Source of the DNA: Leidyana gryllorum EB-2025a
Taxonomy: Eukaryota > Apicomplexa
DNA: 64,000 bases
Assembly (NCBI GenBank): GCA_048772705.1
Contig: JBLWGC010000002.1
Span: forward strand, 1-64,000
Reading direction: 5' to 3'
The position numbers and the translations under genes are program-made. Below, piece by piece: positions 23,253 through 33,368 of the stretch (position 1 is the first letter of the stretch; the number at the start of each line of letters is the position of its first letter). Below the pieces are notes generated by a model, which worked only from the letters and a program-made list of their open reading frames with translations, made no database searches and had not been told where the DNA came from.

Positions 23253-26200
23253 CTAAGCTTCCCGCCCGTCAAGTCGCTTCAATCCCTCCATATCGATCTC
23301 GTGGTACACCGACAACGGTCGGCGATCGTACCGTGACACAATTCTGGTTTGCCTCCTGAAGCCATAGTGATAGCGATGCCGCCGGTGGTGTTGACTCACA
23401 TTATCAGCATCCAAGGCAGGAAGCGAACGAATTCGACCATCCAATCAAGCGGCCTTTCATCGTTCCACGATTCGATAAGAGCGCTCGTGATCGGTGTCTC
23501 TTCATTCGTTCTTATCGGTTTGTCATTAGCGCTCTCTTGCGACCGCAATTTATCCGTTAATCCCATCAGCCTCATCGTGACATCACCTGTATTTGAAAGT
23601 GCACACACGTGTGCGGAACTCCATTTCTTGGAATCTTACCTCCGTATATCCAACAGTACCGATCGAACAGCACTGCAATGGGGGCTCTTTCCCACACACT
23701 CATCACGGTGTGCCCAAACTCCGCCATTCGCTCGACGCCAACGATCCGGACATCCTCCGGACGCGGCGATAGACAAATCTTCGCTTCATTAGGGCCCCGT
23801 ATAAAGTGTACCCGGTCCGGAAACATTGCTTTGAGGCTGAAGACTCCCAGCAATATCGGCAGGAGGGTTCTAACTGCCTGTTGGACCCCAGTTGGTCCCA
23901 ATATATTGCCGGAGAATATTACAGGTTCACTTCGCTCTATCCCACAATCCTCATCGTCCTGTGCCTGCCCGAGGATCTTGTTGAAGGCTTTGTGAGCCAA
24001 AGTTAAGTCTCCCTCCAAAGGTCCCACGAGATGGACTCTGTTGATTTCGTCTATGGCGAGTCGCCCAGGTTTCGCGGTTCCGGGCGCAAGTTGCACAATA
24101 ATCTCCTCACTTCTCAAATGTTTCTCGACCACTGCGGCCATTTCCCAGAAATCCTTGAAGGCTTGTCTGAGTTGCTCGTCACGGGTTGGAAGTGGGGGTC
24201 CTTTGGCAAAGTCTATGACATAAGTCAGATAGCATCGGGCGATTTCCTCTGCCCGAGCTGCAATGAGACCCTTCATTTGCATTCGCTGCTCTCGATCTCT
24301 CGCTGTTATAGTCTGCCGAGCCCCATCCAGGGGTGGTCGGGGCATCAACCCATCCGGCAGTAAGGGATTCTCGAGGGGGCTGAGAGAAACGCCTTCATTG
24401 GGTACTGGGGACATTGTGAGAGTTCGTGTGGAGGATACACAACTCGGTTTGGACTCGGGACTACGGGCGTCACCAAACTGAGCCTCTGATGGGCCCTCTG
24501 TTGTGACATCGTCATTCCGAGAGTGCGATTGGCTTACCGCTTCGCATAAGAGGCAGGTCCCGCCGTTGTTGAGGGGTGGCGTCGCTGTCTCCCCCGGTAG
24601 GCGGGGAGTGAGAGTCATTGAGCACCGGAGGAGACGAGTACGGCGGCGGCGGAGACCCTCTCGCGTTGTACGTCGGAGACCCCACTGTGGCAACGGCACT
24701 GCAGGCGACCGACTCTCCACTCGTTTCTCGTAACTCGACATCCGGCAAACTCATAACCGCCTCCGATTGTAAGTTGGACGCGCCCTCGGAAGAGACTTGT
24801 TGGCTCTCCACGGCAGAGGAGCCCTGTGCGACATATTGCGGCAATCGAGCGTCGAGTGGTCGACTGTCCGAGCCCGAGCCCGAGGAGACCTCGCCAAGGC
24901 CAGAGGAGACAACGGCAGCCCTGGGAGGTGGGGAAGAAGCATTTGCCCCACTGGTCTCCAGAAGAGGGCAGTCGAGAGATTGGGCGGCACAGTTTTGGTG
25001 TCTGATGTATTGTCTTATTCTGTGTCCGTGGATGGGCGAGTCGGGTGACAGACGCGGATGCGTCCGGGCAGCGTTGGAAGGAGGGGATGGGGCGGAGATG
25101 GGATTCGGCTGCGGTGCAGTGTCCCCTGTCCCGCTGGTCGGCTGAACAGGTCGAGGCTGCGGAGGCGGGCCCCAATGTCGAGACGCAGGGGGACGGCCAC
25201 GGGGGGCTTGAGGCGGTGTGGGAGGTTCACTGGTGTTGGTTATGGGGTCCGTGCGCACACACGGCTCAGTAATCACGGGTTCATTGTTGGAGCTGGAATT
25301 CTCTCTGTGCAAAGATACGGGTTCGTCAGAGCTCATTGGTTCGTCTTGAGAAGGAGAGGGGGAGGATTGGGGAAGTTGTGAGTTGGAGGAAGACTCTTGT
25401 GTGGGAGTTCCATAGGGAGGGCCCTCTGAGGTGGTGGCCTGCTGCAGGCCGAATCGAGGGGGTTCTGCCCTCGCCAAGGCGCTTTCTACTGCTAGTTTGA
25501 TAAAGTGGCCGGCGGACTTTGCGATTCCGGTCCCCATTGTCCAGGCGGCGCGCTTAATGTCAACTTTGGACATGCTATAGGAATGACGCTTGGGCCATCT
25601 GAGCTTGGAGATGTCGATCAGTATGCCTTGAGTGAAGGCGTCGTAAAACTCGTCATAGGTGATACGGACGACTGGTCGTTTCCCAAAATCATCAATATAC
25701 CTCAGCTGCTTTGCGACAGCGTCCTTGGCAGCGTTCACAGTTGGATCCAGACACGGAAAGATGCCTGCATTACAGCTCTGATTGTTCGCGGCAGACGCCG
25801 GCAAGTTCAGGCGTGACGGGTTCGCCGATAGTTCGGTCGTCACATCAGTCCTTAACCGCCGCCAGTCAAATTCACGCAGATAACCAGCACCCGTGGAGTC
25901 ATAATAAGAGAATAGCAACTGCCGCCGGGCGCAATTGAACGCAGAGGTCTCTCCGCGGAGCGTTCTTTGATAGTCTCCCTCGCAAAAACACGCAAAAGCA
26001 CCCACAATGAACTCCCGCATCAGTATGTGGCCGTCAGCATCGCGATCCAATAACGGAAACAGAACACTCGAGCACTCCAGGGCACACTCGGTGATCTCTT
26101 CGCACCATGCCTTATAACTGGTTCTATTCATCAGCTTACGATTAGAAGAAACTGACGCTCTTGCCTCAAAGTACGAACGCAGAATATCGAATTGTTCTGT

Positions 26201-26293
26201 CCAATGTTCTTCAGCCACCATTGAATTCATCAAGTCTTCCCAGGAACGCCATTTGGTCCATCCCAATGCAGCTTGTGGCACGTTAGATATCAT
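23253..26293 (-). CDS. EF-hand protein with long Pro/Ser-rich region, unrecognised
   Basis: Proposed exons 24538-26293, 23640-24497, 23400-23586 and 23253-23355; introns of 40, 53 and 44 nt with clean GT-AG ends and consistent phase; product 967 residues. A canonical EF-hand loop (DRDADGHILMRE) lies at about residue 82, with a second degenerate EF-like segment (YYDSTGAGYLREF) at about 131. Residues 280-600 are low-complexity Ser/Pro/Gln. A conserved-looking C-terminal domain follows, with VIFSGNILGPTGVQQ and DRYCWIYGGDVTMRL. I cannot assign that domain. Calcium binding is inferred from the EF-hand. Its ATG is only 37 bp downstream of the stop codon of the next gene on the same strand. Intron 2 carries a CACACGTGTG palindrome. 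Confidence 0.65.
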
Positions 26294-26330
26294 TGTTCTT
26301 GGTCAATGTCAATGTATCAAGACTGATTTT

Positions 26331-29300
26331 TCAGCTGTTGCCCCTCTGCTGTTGTGACAAACTTGTCTCCCACAGGCGTCTCCTATCCCCATTATCCGTG
26401 CCCTTCCCACACTCTGCTGCCTGCGCTCGACGAAGTAACATGTCCAGCAGTCTACCAACACTCTTTGACTCCTTAGCTGTCTGCGCAACCCGCTGCAAAA
26501 CCTTCTCCATCATCCCCTTCTCAGCTTCCAACGATCGCACGTTGTCGGCGTGCTGAGATAACACAACCAGAAACTCCATCACATTGTTAATAAAGTGTGT
26601 GCTGCTCGTTTGATCCAAGTACGCGAGACACGCTTTTATACAGTGCTTCCCCAACCGCAGTAGATTCCGCGTATCAGCGTTCCCAATCACTTTCAGACAC
26701 TGCATAACCTGGAAACCACATTATAAACTTGAACTTGACTATTCGGACTCACTGGATTGATCTCCTTCAAGTTTGCGTCAAAGTCCACCTCAATAAACAT
26801 CCATAACAGAAAGTCCAGAACGGGCTGGCGAGTGATCATGGCCTCGATCACAGCACGTTCCTGTGCTAATTGCGCCAAGACACCCGTCAACTCACACGTT
26901 CGGCTGCGCGTGTGGGGCTCATTGGAATTGAACGTTTCCGCTATGGCATCAACTATAGAGCTCGGCACTCCCGCTGTCACCAACCGCAGCCTGGTACCCT
27001 CCTCGGTGGACAATTTTGAGCAGAATCGCACTGTGGACTCGGCCAAGACCGGATCCAGCTACGACACACAGAGTCACACATAGGTGCGAAGACCAATTGG
27101 AAAAAGCTCACCCGTGCTCTATTGGCCAAGAGGCGGTTGAGGATTTCCGGTACTTCTGTATTGACAATCTCCTGTTTGATGACATGTCTGCCTGAGCACA
27201 GTTCCAAAAGCATCGCCAAGGCGGCCTTGAATGGCAACGTGTTGAACATCTCAACATCGTTTCCCAAATAATTGAGGACCCCCAGACCGACTGACAGGGC
27301 CAGAGTTTCTCGGTGAAGCTGCAAGCGCGGCATTAACATTTTGGTCGATTGGGCTCATATTCACTAACTTTGAGATCGTCCTGTTCTTCCTGATCGACGC
27401 CAGCGATGACACGACGGCCTCCAGCACCTCCTAAGCGACGATCTCTCTCCCTGGCCTCTCTCATCTGTTTGTAGATGACACCAACAGCTTCCCCCTGGAT
27501 TTCGGGTGAGGTGGCAGGGCACAAGGCTATGGCTGCCATCACTAAGGAGTAGCGATCTGTGATCTCTGTCGGAGTCTTTCGGGGTTCGAGAAGGCGGTAC
27601 TCCTCCGGCATTGGCTTGGGTGGAGCATTGGCGGCATTCTGTTGCGCGGTTTGAACCGCGTCTGAACGCAATATGAGTTCCAAATAGCCATGACGCAGCG
27701 CTTCGCAGAGGAAGGCATCGTTGTAGGTCCAGTCCGGTGATTCAGCGCTGATTTTGGTCGCCACCCGATACTTCTCTAACATATCTTTCAGCTCAGCCGG
27801 GGTCGACTGCCAGTTTCCGTCACAAAGCATTACCCGCGCGATCACATCTGTTCCTTTAGCGTTCTGATCGAATGGTAGGCCAAAGTCACGAGACCGGAAG
27901 TGAATACAAAAGACAATGAGAGTGTGGAGTGCCTAAAGAGAGAGAGCAGTTGTCTGAACAAAGTGGGAGTCCCGAACAGCTTACATCCACAGTGGCCTCA
28001 TCAGTGATCTTATGGATCCCTCGAAGTACCATTTTGAGCCCAAATCGTCGAGCGCTGAGTCCTCCGTTCAACAGGAAGGCCAATAGTTCCGCGACTCGAG
28101 CTTGGAATGCATTGATCGATTTGGTATCTTCAGCACTCGGCTTCAGGATATCGATGCCATTCATTATATCCGCCGGATCGAAAGCCATTTCGAGTGCATA
28201 GTTCAAACGATCTGCGCCCTCACTCCTCTCCAATCGCGCCAATGAGTCCGGACTGAACTTGTAGTTTGACAATTGGTCCATTAGATCTGCGCGCTGCTAT
28301 AAACGGCGGCATCGAGAGCTGCTCACCTGGATCCATTCCACCGATTGCCGGCTGGAGAACATCGCAGATGAGGATCTTCATATACAGTAACAGGCCGGCG
28401 AAGACTTTGGGATGCTTGAAGCCCTGAGATGTGAGCCACATCACCTCCCAGTGTGGGATTCTGCATAATAACCAAATCGTTGTCGCGGCTGAAAGAGAGG
28501 GCGCACACTCACAGCAAAGCGTCGAGTCTGTCTGTAGCCACCTGTTTGTAGAAGTGAGAGTACGAGTCTGTGGAAGCGATGCTGTCTGCCATGGCTGAGC
28601 ACTCGTCGACTGATTGCAGATAGGGTTCCTCAGTGTCCAGTGGGGTTTTAAGAGTGACTCGGAAGTCCTGATACTCCGCTCTGAGGGGCGGAAGGACTGA
28701 GACGAGAAGTGTGAGATGCGGCGATAGCGTCACCTACGTGAACGTCGAAGAAAGATGGTAAAGAGCCAATACGAATCGTCGCTTGCGAATAGAATCCATC
28801 CCTCCCAGTGACAGTCATCTGCGGCTCGATTCATCCGTTTGACGAACCTCTGTTCTCTCAATCGACTGAATCCGGGGGACGTCGCCTAAGGGTAACAGAG
28901 TGAGGACAGTCGAGCGAGCAGTGAGTGACTTACACTCTCTCCGAACCGGTAGAGATTGATCCAATGCCCAAAGGTGTTCTCGGGGTCACTTTTGGTATCG
29001 GATAAGTGGCCACGGCCCGAGACTTGCCACTCTACGGTGAAGTTTCTCTCTGGATCGTGAAGAACAGCAGTGTCGCTCCCACTGGACGACCCGGAAACTT
29101 GGACTGCCACCAGATGGATTTGGAGCTGAGATTGCCACTCACCGACATAGCTGTTGCGATAGAACATCCCGTAGCCTCTGAATCTGAGCTCTCGCCAGCT
29201 GAAAGGCAAAGGCGTTTCGGAAGGATCCATCCAACTCCCACCAGCCACTCACCCGCGGAAGGGATATATCCGAGGTGCGGGCACCAATTTGCTTTTGTTC

Positions 29301-29890
29301 AACAGCTGCTCATAGGGGGCCAACCGGTCCCTGTGGAAACGGGTGAAGCCTCGTTTGATCTTCTGCATCTGCAAACAGAGTCGATGGAGAAGGAAGTATC
29401 TTCTCTGCTCAAACAGCAAAACTTACCGATCCGAGTGACAAGTGGAAAGCCAGAGCCCTCCGACGGATTTGAGCCACCAGTTTCCCGCGGTCAGCGCACC
29501 ATATCAGTACCTCTTTGGCCGGCCACGGCCATTCGTCTTTCTGGCATGCAATGATTCTGGCAGTCTGGATCAACATGACGTACCGAAGGCGCACTGGTCG
29601 ATCGGATGACAAAGTAACAGTTCCCTCTCGAGTGGTCTATAATCTCCGCTATGGCGTCATAGGAGATCGTAGAGCCTTTGATGACATCGTTCCAACAGGG
29701 CGAAAAGAAATAGACACCTGTGTGGTAGACTTGGTGTGGTTGAAAAATCGAACGTGCTCTAACCTTGATATCCCAGGCCCACAACGGCGTGGAAAGGGTT
29801 CTTATCCTTTTGCACCACGACTGCACTGAAATAAAGGATAGTTTCCTGACACAAACTAGTTAGTAGTCGGCGAATAGCCACATCGGTCAT
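26331..29890 (-). CDS. 979-residue 14-exon helical-repeat protein, unrecognised
   Basis: Exons: 29764-29890, 29584-29717, 29427-29540, 29253-29368, 29143-29198, 28934-29103, 28738-28885, 28513-28696, 28327-28460, 27985-28286, 27369-27932, 27112-27318, 26753-27058, 26331-26708. All 13 introns (39-58 nt) have GT-AG ends, and the exon lengths sum to 980 codons. The N-terminal 130 residues look like a PH-type beta fold (GVYFFSPCWNDVIKG, EVLIWCADRGKLVAQIRRR). From about residue 380 on the protein is alpha-helical and resembles armadillo/HEAT repeats (VPEILNRLLANRAR, SSIVDAIAETFNS, VLAQLAQERAVIEAM). I considered the endosomal DnaJ protein RME-8/DNAJC13 but saw neither a J domain nor its IWN repeats. 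Role unknown; a scaffold is plausible. Confidence 0.6.
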
Positions 29891-29917
29891 CTATATCGGC
29901 CCCACACACCAAATCCC

Positions 29918-30942
29918 ATGCACTCCAAAGGCTTCCCAACAGCCGCCCACCGCGGTGGATCCGTTATTGACAACAATCGTAACTTTGGCCCTGGTGGCGG
30001 GAACAACCGGAGGAGGCAAAAGGAATTGACCGACGATCAGAAACAGGAGATTAAGGATGGTGAGATCTTTGGTGAGCGATCTGGAACTGTAAAATCTATT
30101 TGCAGCTTTCGACCTCTTCGATGAACAACGGAGCGGCCGCATCGACTTTCACGAGCTCAAAACCATCATGAAAGCTCTGGGATTCGACGTAACCAAACAA
30201 CAGGTCCTCGAAGCCATCAAACCATATGATGTCAATGGGTCCGGATTGATCAACTTTTCTGACTTTCAAACCTTGAGTAAGCCCCAGAAGGGCCCCTCAC
30301 CGCTACCAACCTTTCAAATGGACTCTTACTGTTACAGTGACGGAAAAGATTCTCTCTCGAGACCCCACCGAAGAATTGTCATTAGCATTCAAACTCTTCG
30401 ATGACGACAATACTGGTAAGTTTACGAAAGAGTGACTGCAACTCAGTGCGTTGCATTGCGGAAAGTCATTCGACGGACCGCACCCGGGGTGACAAGCCTG
30501 CACAATGCATGCTTCACCGCGACCGCCATATATCACGCGGTCGTCAAAGGTGCTGAAACCGCGGTAAAGCTAGCGGTTAGCGAATGCGCGCGCGTCCGCG
30601 GGTCTTATAGCTCCCACGCGGGTCGGCGATGAGTGTTTGTAACCGGCCGTCTCCATGAGTGTGTGTGTGTGTGTGTTAATAATTGCAGAAGCAAAGCTTG
30701 ACTACTGCGGCCATTGCGTTCTGCGTTTCTTAGGTACGATTACATTTAAGAATTTGAGGCGAGTGGCCAATGAGTTGGGTGAGAATTTAAGTGACGACGA
30801 ATTGAAAGCTATGATTGACGAGTTTGATCGAGATCAAGATGGCGCAAGTGAGCGATACGAGAGTTGTCTTGGGGGAAAACCTTGCTTTGCAGTTGATCCA
30901 CAGGATTTCGAGGCTATCATGCGTCAGATGCACCCATTCTGA
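29918..30942 (+). CDS. centrin
   Basis: Exons 29918-30059, 30106-30276, 30338-30415, 30734-30847 and 30893-30942; product 184 residues. Four EF-hands in order with loops [36 protein letters not shown] and DRDQDGAIDPQD. The flanking text ([43 protein letters not shown]) is typical centrin. Loop 1 is weak (Gln at position 3). Centrins are calcium sensors of centrioles/MTOC and, in Apicomplexa, of the outer core or cortical structures. The N-terminal extension of about 35 residues is basic and Gly/Asn-rich. Its ATG lies 27 bp from the divergent neighbour's ATG. Intron 3 is 318 nt, far longer than the others. Confidence 0.93.
30416..30733 (+). other. unusually long centrin intron 3
   Basis: 318 nt, against 45-61 nt for the other centrin introns. 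GC-rich and CpG-rich in the middle, with an inverted pair GACCGC...GCGGTC, a (GT)n run near 30660-30676 and the 19-nt motif at 30604-30622. It may contain a small RNA or an old insertion; nothing specific is recognisable. Confidence 0.6.
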
Positions 30943-31067
30943 CTGTGAAAAAGCTCTCAGCTTTACCATCGCGTTGCAATATTGCATCTCATACCTTTGA
31001 TACAGCTCGAATACACACACCACTCACAAAAGAGATATACCTAGCACGGAAGTGAAGCGGAAGAAGG

Positions 31068-31487
31068 ATGTCTGGCAAAGGGAAGGCCAAAGATGCCTTG
31101 CAGGCTGCGCGTGCAGCGAGTTCCGGGAAAACGGCTCGGGCAGGACTCATTTTCCCCGTTGGGCGAATAGGAAGATGGATGAAGGAAGGATCCTATGCAG
31201 CTCGAGTGGGGACGGGGGCTCCGATTTTCTTGGCAGCGGTTTTAGAATACTTAACCACTGAGGTTTTAGAGATTGCCGGAGGCCATGCCAAGGAGAATAA
31301 CAAACGTCGGATTAACCCTCAACACATCCAGTATGCAGTTCGAGGGGACCAGGAGTTAGCCCAGTTGCTTTCAAATGTGACTATATCCGAAGGCGGTGTC
31401 TTGCCCGGATTAGCAGACTTACCCATGAAACCCAAGGCAGATACCGCTGGAGCAGCGGCGGCAGCCGCAGACGAGGAGGAAATCTGA
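31068..31487 (+). CDS. histone H2A
   Basis: 139 residues, no intron. Histone fold with [20 protein letters not shown], the acidic patch region [42 protein letters not shown] and [12 protein letters not shown]. It follows canonical H2A in [18 protein letters not shown], not H2A.Z, although it has small departures (Met-Lys-Glu in place of Arg-Lys-Gly; Gly-Gly-His-Ala). The acidic tail ends DEEEI with no SQ motif, so it is not H2A.X. Packs DNA in nucleosomes. Its stop codon is 23 bp from that of the convergent rhomboid gene. Confidence 0.93.
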   Translation: MSGKGKAKDALQAARAASSGKTARAGLIFPVGRIGRWMKEGSYAARVGTGAPIFLAAVLEYLTTEVLEIAGGHAKENNKRRINPQHIQYAVRGDQELAQLLSNVTISEGGVLPGLADLPMKPKADTAGAAAAAADEEEI

Positions 31488-31510
31488 TCTTTTATCGTTA
31501 CCAACACTAC

Positions 31511-33258
31511 TCACAGACTACTATAGCTGGAAGGTGATAAGCCCCGCAAGCCACTTAGTGCCTCGTCGATCGCCGTGTAATTCATCGTTCCAGCACCGTC
31601 CAGGCTGGCAAACAGGCTCGTCGCTCGCTCCTGTGTTTCGCACACTGAACCCCATGTTGTGCCTCCACTCGCGGTGGCGTCGCAATCGGAACAGAACCAA
31701 TTCTCCCGAGTCATCGTCGTCCGGTCACCACTCATATCGTAACAGCAACAACACTTGGTAATGCCCTTATAGGTCAACGATCCCGGAGGTTGATAGTCGT
31801 AGATCTTGTAGAGGTACAGATAGCACAAAAGCCATGTCACAGTCTGTGCGCGGCCAAATACTCCTACAAACCACACAACACTTACTAGTAAAGTCCAGGC
31901 GGATAGACGGATAACCCATTCGCGAACTCCACATTTGCACTCCGGGTTGATGGTTTGTTGCAACCAACGCATCAAGGCGTTCTTTCGTACCTGTTTCTTC
32001 AGGGGGCGGTCCGTAGCTGATGCAAACCGCAATCTAAGAAGGGTGCGTGGCGAAAAGACTCACAGTTGAACGCAGCCGGAGTGGTAATGGTGCCAAAGCC
32101 GAAAAGCAGACCTCCGATCAAACCACCCAAGTGAGCCCAAGTGTCAGTGGCTTTGGACAAGCCAGTCGCGATGGATACAATCTGACAGTGAAAGCCATGT
32201 GCGACATTCAAGATGTAGGCAGCGCGTGTTGCAGCCGGAGACACACGTGTGTGCACAAGGTTTCCACTCTTACCAAGACGATAATGGAAAAGATCAGAAT
32301 ACAAAGAGGGCGTGGAATTGAATGCCAGAACTCTGCGAGGCGTCTCGATTCGACAAGAACATCCAGTTGAGGACACTAACCAATGCAATAGGGAACGACG
32401 CCCCCCATGAGGCCAAAGAGTCCGCCTGATGAGCCAACAGTGGTCTTACACGGATCTAGAACCACGGACATCAAGTTGCCTGCATATGCAGATTGAGGTT
32501 TCTGATTGACAGCATTCTCTGTTGGCAGGTACCTGTCATTCCTGAGACCCAGAACAAAAGAAGGGTTCTGATGGTGCCCCAGTCAGGTTCGAGCATGTAT
32601 AGGTACTGAAGTTGGCATAGCAGGTTCAGGGCAATGTGAATCCATCCGGAGTGCATCCACATAGACCAGTACAAACGAATCCATTGACCCGAGCGGATAG
32701 CATTTGCATTGAGACCACCCATATCGTACAAAGTCTGGGGTTCAGGACCGACGTTTGAATTCTCCTTTTGGCTCGCATAGAAGGAGCCGAGCTCAGTGAA
32801 ATTGTATACCAGTCTAATCCATTGATGCGGAAAGGCGGCTGTTTTGTGTCTGCTTACGATTGAATGAATACTAGGAGGAGTGCCGCGTTCACTCCGATCA
32901 TAACGATGAGTCGACCGCGGAGAGGGTTATTTTGGAGGGCAGGATCATCAACTTTGGCAGCTTTCTGACCAGTTCGCCACCTTCCCAGTTTCGGGGAATG
33001 GAAGGGGTTGGGAGGCGCACGACGTCCGACCTTGCCTCCAGCGCCAATTCTGCGCTTTGCGCTCTCCAGAGGTTTCCGGTCCAGATCGTCAATTGGGGTT
33101 TGACGCATCTCCTCTGCAGCTTCGAGCGCTTCTTTCTCGACGCCGGGGTCTTCGGCCAGGAAGTCGTAATACTCTTGCATCAGTTCATCTTCAGGCAGAA
33201 GGACCCGCGTGAGTCGCGCGGCAGCATTAGGATCATGTATGTCAAATGGGCCTTCCAT
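31511..33258 (-). CDS. rhomboid-family intramembrane serine protease
   Basis: Exons 32858-33258, 32533-32813, 32381-32479, 32274-32332, 32064-32181 and 31511-32016; introns 44-92 nt; product 487 residues. About 110 hydrophilic N-terminal residues precede helix 1. Then come SGQWIRLYWSMWMHSGWIH, the catalytic serine motif GSSGGLFGL, and the catalytic histidine motif WAHLGGLIGGLLFG, in the order of active rhomboids, so the Ser-His dyad is intact. Two more helices and a Cys-rich tail (KCCCCYD, CSDCD) follow. Apicomplexan ROM proteases cut adhesins and other membrane proteins within the bilayer, and the overall look is ROM-like. Which ROM it is cannot be settled here. Intron 4 holds a CACACGTGTG palindrome. 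Confidence 0.9.
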
Positions 33259-33368
33259 ATTTCCCTGTGAGCGAGCAGTCGGGGCCCGTTTTTAGATCAA
33301 ATGTAAGCAGTGATGGCTCAATGAAATGAGCCTTAAACCCTTTCTTTTTCTGGGGTCGGAATGGCCCC

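Noticed and set aside
26331-29890. Identification as RME-8/DNAJC13
   Set aside because: Length, N-terminal beta region and helical repeats looked similar at first, but no J domain, no GYF-like or IWN repeats, and no convincing aligned block.
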